The position numbers and the translations under genes were made by a program. Below the pieces are notes generated by a model. The model did not search any database and was not told where the DNA came from. It saw nothing but the letters and a program-made list of their open reading frames with translations. DNA of 45,044 nucleotides from contig JAUXFM010000007.1 of NCBI GenBank assembly GCA_030622955.1, forward strand, positions 1 to 45,044. Reading direction: 5' to 3'. The stretch is from Lentisphaerales bacterium. Its GTDB lineage: Bacteria; Verrucomicrobiota; Kiritimatiellia; JAUXFM01. The stretch's first letter is position 1, and every line of letters begins with the position of its first letter. Positions 42,356 to 45,044 of the stretch are shown in pieces.

Positions 42356-43204
42356 CTAAGCGCGTCGGTTACCTGAGCCAAAGATGTTTGTGAACGGGTT
42401 ATCGTCCCGTTCCTGGTGTACGTCGGCCTCGGATTTCTTCTTGCCGCCGTATGGTGGGGGGCCGATGATCACCTTGTCAACCGGTTCTTCGGGTTCCTGC
42501 GCAAAAAAGGGTGGCCAGCTTTTATGCCCCGGGTGTTTTGCGGCTTCTTGCATCTGTACCATTCTGTATTCGCGACCGGCAGAGAAGAAGACGAATATTG
42601 CGATGAAGATCAACCAAGGGTGTTGCAATTTCAGGCCGAATAGAGCCATGAGTACGGCAATGACCTTGCCAAGCCTCGCGGCGAAAAGCGTTGCACGGAG
42701 CCGCCCGAGTTTAGGTGTAAGCATCGCTCTGACGACACGTCCGCCGTCCATGGGGAAGGCAGGCATAAGATTGAAGACGGTCAGGGATAGATTCACGGCA
42801 CCAAGAAACATGATGATGTTAAAGCTGTAGGGCGGCTCCAGGATTAAGGGTAATGGTAAGTGGGGACCCACGAAGAGCCCCATCAGTCCTAGCCCGAGAC
42901 TAACGGCTGGTCCTGCTATCGCCATAAGGAATTCATCCAAGGGTTTTGTGGGGATGCGTTCCATTTGTGCCGCACCGCCGAGGAACATCAGAGTTATTTC
43001 CCTGACACGGCATCCCTTTCGCATGGCGACCAGAGAATGGCCAAGTTCATGGAGCGCTATGCTCACGAGCAACCCGATTGCGATCAATAGTCCGTGAATT
43101 GGTCCCCATTGGAATGCCAGGTAAAGCAGAAGGAGGACGAGGGAGATGTGTACCTTTATCGGGATTCCCCAGACCGTTGCTATCTTATAAGAGGCCTTGA
43201 ACAT
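42356..43204 (-). CDS. Site-2-type membrane metalloprotease (M50)
   Basis: A 282-residue membrane protease. HELGH (His52, Glu53, His56) is the zinc-binding catalytic motif, and FNLMPAFPMDGGRV supplies the third zinc ligand, Asp. About six helices are seen. No CBS or PDZ domain is present. A hydrophilic Pro/Lys-rich tail covers roughly the last 60 residues. Such proteases cut transmembrane segments, including anti-sigma factors, but a link to the anti-sigma gene at 1669 is only speculation. I chose the ATG at 43204, where the family begins; no clear ribosome site is seen. Confidence 0.85.
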   Translation of the reverse strand: MFKASYKIATVWGIPIKVHISLVLLLLYLAFQWGPIHGLLIAIGLLVSIALHELGHSLVAMRKGCRVREITLMFLGGAAQMERIPTKPLDEFLMAIAGPAVSLGLGLMGLFVGPHLPLPLILEPPYSFNIIMFLGAVNLSLTVFNLMPAFPMDGGRVVRAMLTPKLGRLRATLFAARLGKVIAVLMALFGLKLQHPWLIFIAIFVFFSAGREYRMVQMQEAAKHPGHKSWPPFFAQEPEEPVDKVIIGPPPYGGKKKSEADVHQERDDNPFTNIFGSGNRRA

Positions 43205-43585
43205 GGCGAGATAATGTACAGGAATCGAGGCTCTGGTGTCCAGCGTATCCATCGCGGATTGCCACGTCGGCGACCGGGGCGACAAGTGGCCGCTTGGCCG
43301 CAGGCCGACGCGGCGGACCGCAGATTTGGGATTGCGGATTATCTGCCTTTGCAGACAGGCATGGAGGGATGATCTTCCGCGCGTTCACTGAAGAAGAAGC
43401 ACCCATACGCATTGAATTAGCGTTGGGTAGGGCGTGATCGCCGAGCGCGCCGCCCCCTCGGCTGTGAAGTCTGGGGGCGCTCTTCCTGATCCCTTTCTGC
43501 CCCTCCTGTCCCACATACCGTCCCCCTTCCTCACATAGAGAATGCTTGTAGGTGTGTTAGTTTTGACGTTATAAATGAAGCTCTT
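43205..43585. other. Divergent intergenic region with hairpin repeat
   Basis: No gene is supported in these 380 bases between the protease (minus) and the glycosyltransferase (plus). They contain a GC-rich segment with repeated GGCCG/CGGCC (43260-43320), the hairpin repeat at 43421-43453, and an imperfect GC-rich inverted pair (GAGCGC...CCCC at 43442-43456 against GGGGGCGCTC at about 43472-43481). Promoters for both flanking genes should lie here but I could not assign them. Confidence 0.45.
43421..43453 (+). repeat. Small hairpin repeat, copy 2 (conserved loop)
   Basis: Flank CGTTGGGTAGGG, stem GGCGTG/CGCGCC (one G-U pair), loop ATCGCCGAG, then GC. The flank and loop match the copy at 39281-39313, while two stem pairs are exchanged in a compensating way and a third becomes G-U. 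Confidence 0.7.
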
Positions 43586-44281
43586 ATGAAACTGTCTATT
43601 GTAATACCGGTCTATAACGAGAAATCCACGATTCACGCTCTCCTCGAGAAAGTGCTTGCTGAGGATGTCGGCCTCGAGAAGGAAATTATCCTGGTCGACG
43701 ATTATTCTACTGATGGGACCAGATCGGAAATAGAGAAGCTCAAGGAGAAGCATTCTGACTGGAAGTTTGTCTTCCATGAAAAGAATCAGGGCAAAGGTGC
43801 GGCGTTGCAGAGCGGGTTCGCTGCTGTGACCGGCGATGTCGTGCTGATCCAGGATGCTGATCTGGAATATGACCCGAAAGAGTATGGGAGATTGTTGGGG
43901 CCGATACTCGACGGGCATGCGGACGTTGTCTACGGCTCACGTTTCCTGGGTGGTGGCCCGCACAGGGTGGTGTATTACTGGCACTCAGTGGGCAATCGCC
44001 TGATCACCACATTTTCGAACATGATGACAAACCTGAACCTTACCGATGTTGAAGTCTGTTACAAGGTGTTCAAGAAGGAAGTGCTCAAATCAATCAAGTT
44101 GACAGAGAAGCGGTTCGGTATAGAAAATGAAATCACGGCCAAGATCGCGCGCGGTGAATGGCGGATCTACGAGGTGCCGATCTCCTATTACGGACGCAGC
44201 TATGACGAGGGCAAGAAGATTACCTGGAAAGATGGTGTCCGTGCCTTATGGTGCATTCTGAAATACCGGTTCTGTCGTTGA
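43586..44281 (+). CDS. Family 2 glycosyltransferase (polyprenyl-phosphate mannose synthase-like)
   Basis: A 231-residue GT-A enzyme without membrane helices. LSIVIPVYNEKSTI (3-16), VDDYSTDGT and the metal-binding QDADLEYDP are visible, together with VYGSRFLGG. This is the pattern of dolichyl- or undecaprenyl-phosphate mannosyl/glucosyl transferases, which load a lipid carrier with one sugar. The acceptor is not proven. It ends KDGVRALWCILKYR, as in that group. Confidence 0.88.
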   Translation: MKLSIVIPVYNEKSTIHALLEKVLAEDVGLEKEIILVDDYSTDGTRSEIEKLKEKHSDWKFVFHEKNQGKGAALQSGFAAVTGDVVLIQDADLEYDPKEYGRLLGPILDGHADVVYGSRFLGGGPHRVVYYWHSVGNRLITTFSNMMTNLNLTDVEVCYKVFKKEVLKSIKLTEKRFGIENEITAKIARGEWRIYEVPISYYGRSYDEGKKITWKDGVRALWCILKYRFCR

Positions 44282-44300
44282 ATGTATTGATATTTAACGA

Positions 44301-44324
44301 GCTGTGCGGAGCGCAGCGCTTTTG
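44301..44324 (+). terminator. Weak hairpin between glycosyltransferase and pgpA
   Basis: GCTGTGC and GCGCAGC (44301-44307, 44311-44317) form a 7-bp stem with one G-U pair and a GGA loop, followed by GCTTTTG. It could be a weak intrinsic terminator about 20 bases after the glycosyltransferase gene. It also lies close to the start of pgpA. Confidence 0.35.
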
Positions 44325-44336
44325 AGCGATCATTAC

Positions 44337-44807
44337 ATGAAGAAGAAAATCATATTACTGTTTGCCACCGGGTTCGGGCTTGGCTATGCGCCCATAGCGT
44401 CGGGCACTTTCGGAACGCTGCTGGGGATACCGATTCTCTTTGCTACGGCATGGATGGATAACCTGTGGCGTGCTGTTGCGGCCGTGATCCTTGCTGTACT
44501 TGCAATCCCGATTTGCGATGTAGCTGAGAAACATTTTAAGACGAAAGATGATGGCAGGGTTGTTGCAGATGAGTATCTAACCTATCCCCTGTGCTTGATC
44601 TGGCTGCCCTGGGTCGAGGCGCCCTGGTTGCTGTTGCTGGCATTTCTCACACACAGGTTCTTCGATATTCTGAAGCCGCCGCCCGCGCGCGGCTCGCAGC
44701 GCATTGGCGGGGGATTGGGCATTGCAATTGATGACATCATCTCGAGCGTCTACGCTCTTCTGGCCAACCATCTCACATGGTGGTGCTACTTGACGTATCT
44801 TGCCTGA
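44337..44807 (+). CDS. pgpA: Phosphatidylglycerophosphatase A
   Basis: A 156-residue membrane enzyme that dephosphorylates phosphatidylglycerol phosphate to phosphatidylglycerol. GLGYAPIASGTFGTL (about 13-27), VVADEYLTYP and HRFFDILKPPPAR are the family motifs, with several hydrophobic helices. I use the ATG at 44337; in-frame GTG (44304) and TTG codons upstream are possible but do not match the family start. Confidence 0.88.
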   Translation: MKKKIILLFATGFGLGYAPIASGTFGTLLGIPILFATAWMDNLWRAVAAVILAVLAIPICDVAEKHFKTKDDGRVVADEYLTYPLCLIWLPWVEAPWLLLLAFLTHRFFDILKPPPARGSQRIGGGLGIAIDDIISSVYALLANHLTWWCYLTYLA

Positions 44808-45006
44808 ATACCATGCATGGCGACATCTCTTAATCTAGCCTGCATCAAGTGGTAGAGATCGTTGCGGGGGCCTTAACTGCGAACGTCCCTTTCAAATGGT
44901 AGTGACGTTCCGACGAATCCGGCAGGGATTGATATGCATAGCAGTTTTCACAAACTCAACGGCCTGTTGCCCAAATATCACGACCCTGCGAGGAGGCTAT
45001 TCTGAG

Positions 45007-45044
45007 ATGATTGCAAGGCGACAGCAAAGAGACGATGCCAAAGC
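45007..45044 (+). CDS. Possible start of next gene (truncated by window end)
   Basis: An ATG at 45007 with GAGGAGG about 10 bases upstream opens a frame that is still open at the window end (MIARRQQRDDAK). Only 12 codons are visible, so no family can be named. The gap 44808-45006 before it shows no other gene. Confidence 0.35.
   Translation, partial: MIARRQQRDDAK

Noticed and set aside
1-45044. tRNA, rRNA or known riboswitches
   Set aside because: I looked for TPsiC-like GGTTCGAATCC segments and for leader structures before the amino acid genes and found none outside coding sequence.

Overview
The window is about 45 kb of a diderm bacterial chromosome with roughly balanced GC content. It carries 45 genes that I can support and no rRNA or tRNA genes that I can see. 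A Gram-negative-type envelope is indicated by a beta-barrel porin, a periplasmic lipoprotein, type IV pilin-like proteins and LolD/MacB-type ABC proteins. Short 7-bp tandem repeats, REP-like hairpins, a decayed REP-associated transposase, two NtrC-type regulators and CimA together suggest a free-living environmental bacterium, possibly of the Planctomycetes-Verrucomicrobia-Kiritimatiellota-Lentisphaerota group. That placement is an inference; no marker gene here settles it.

Layout. (1) 1-650: gene-free DNA ending in a decayed REP-associated (Y1) transposase element. (2) 656-7657, all minus strand: an apparent long transcription unit made of a small Cys-rich protein, an LsrF-like aldolase, a zinc dehydrogenase, thrC, thrB, an ECF sigma factor, a class III (Flp-like) pilin, a zinc-finger anti-sigma factor and a PA14-type secreted protein. 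Four-base ATGA overlaps join thrC to thrB and thrB to the sigma gene. (3) 7781-9678: an iron-sulfur flavoprotein and a ferredoxin protein. (4) 9713-17399, plus strand: a metal-handling region. A 26-unit heptamer array is followed by a CsoR-type operator and an SO_0444-type permease with a C-terminal HMA domain, then a DUF2400 gene. A second CsoR-type operator precedes csoR, a porin, an FMN-binding-like protein, a DUF4920-like lipoprotein, a MacB/LolC-like ABC permease and ATPase, and a CDF zinc exporter. (5) 17447-30185: a sugar-nucleotide epimerase, then a histidine kinase and an NtrC-type regulator flanking a PilX-like protein with Gly-Ser-Gly repeats, then rsmI, a methyltransferase, hflX with a Cys-rich partner, a HAD phosphatase with a membrane anchor, a second NtrC-type regulator and an acyl-CoA dehydrogenase. 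(6) 30367-39268, plus strand: hom, lysC, cimA, valS, pgi. (7) 39426-43204, minus strand: site-2 protease, speA, speB (arginine to agmatine to putrescine). (8) 43586 to the end: a family 2 glycosyltransferase, pgpA and the first codons of another gene.

How the parts work together. The aspartate-to-threonine pathway is nearly complete but split: lysC and hom at 30-33 kb, thrB and thrC at 3-5 kb, with asd not in the window. CimA starts isoleucine synthesis from pyruvate. The metal region looks like a copper-sensing regulon: two near-identical palindromes sit in the same place, between putative -35 and -10 elements, upstream of the permease and of csoR itself.

The most noteworthy items are the CsoR-controlled multi-component export module, the PilX-like Gly-Ser-Gly repeat protein framed by a two-component system with a duplicated start region, the sigma/pilin/anti-sigma cassette coupled to thrB, and a dispersed hairpin family in which the loop is conserved while the stem covaries.
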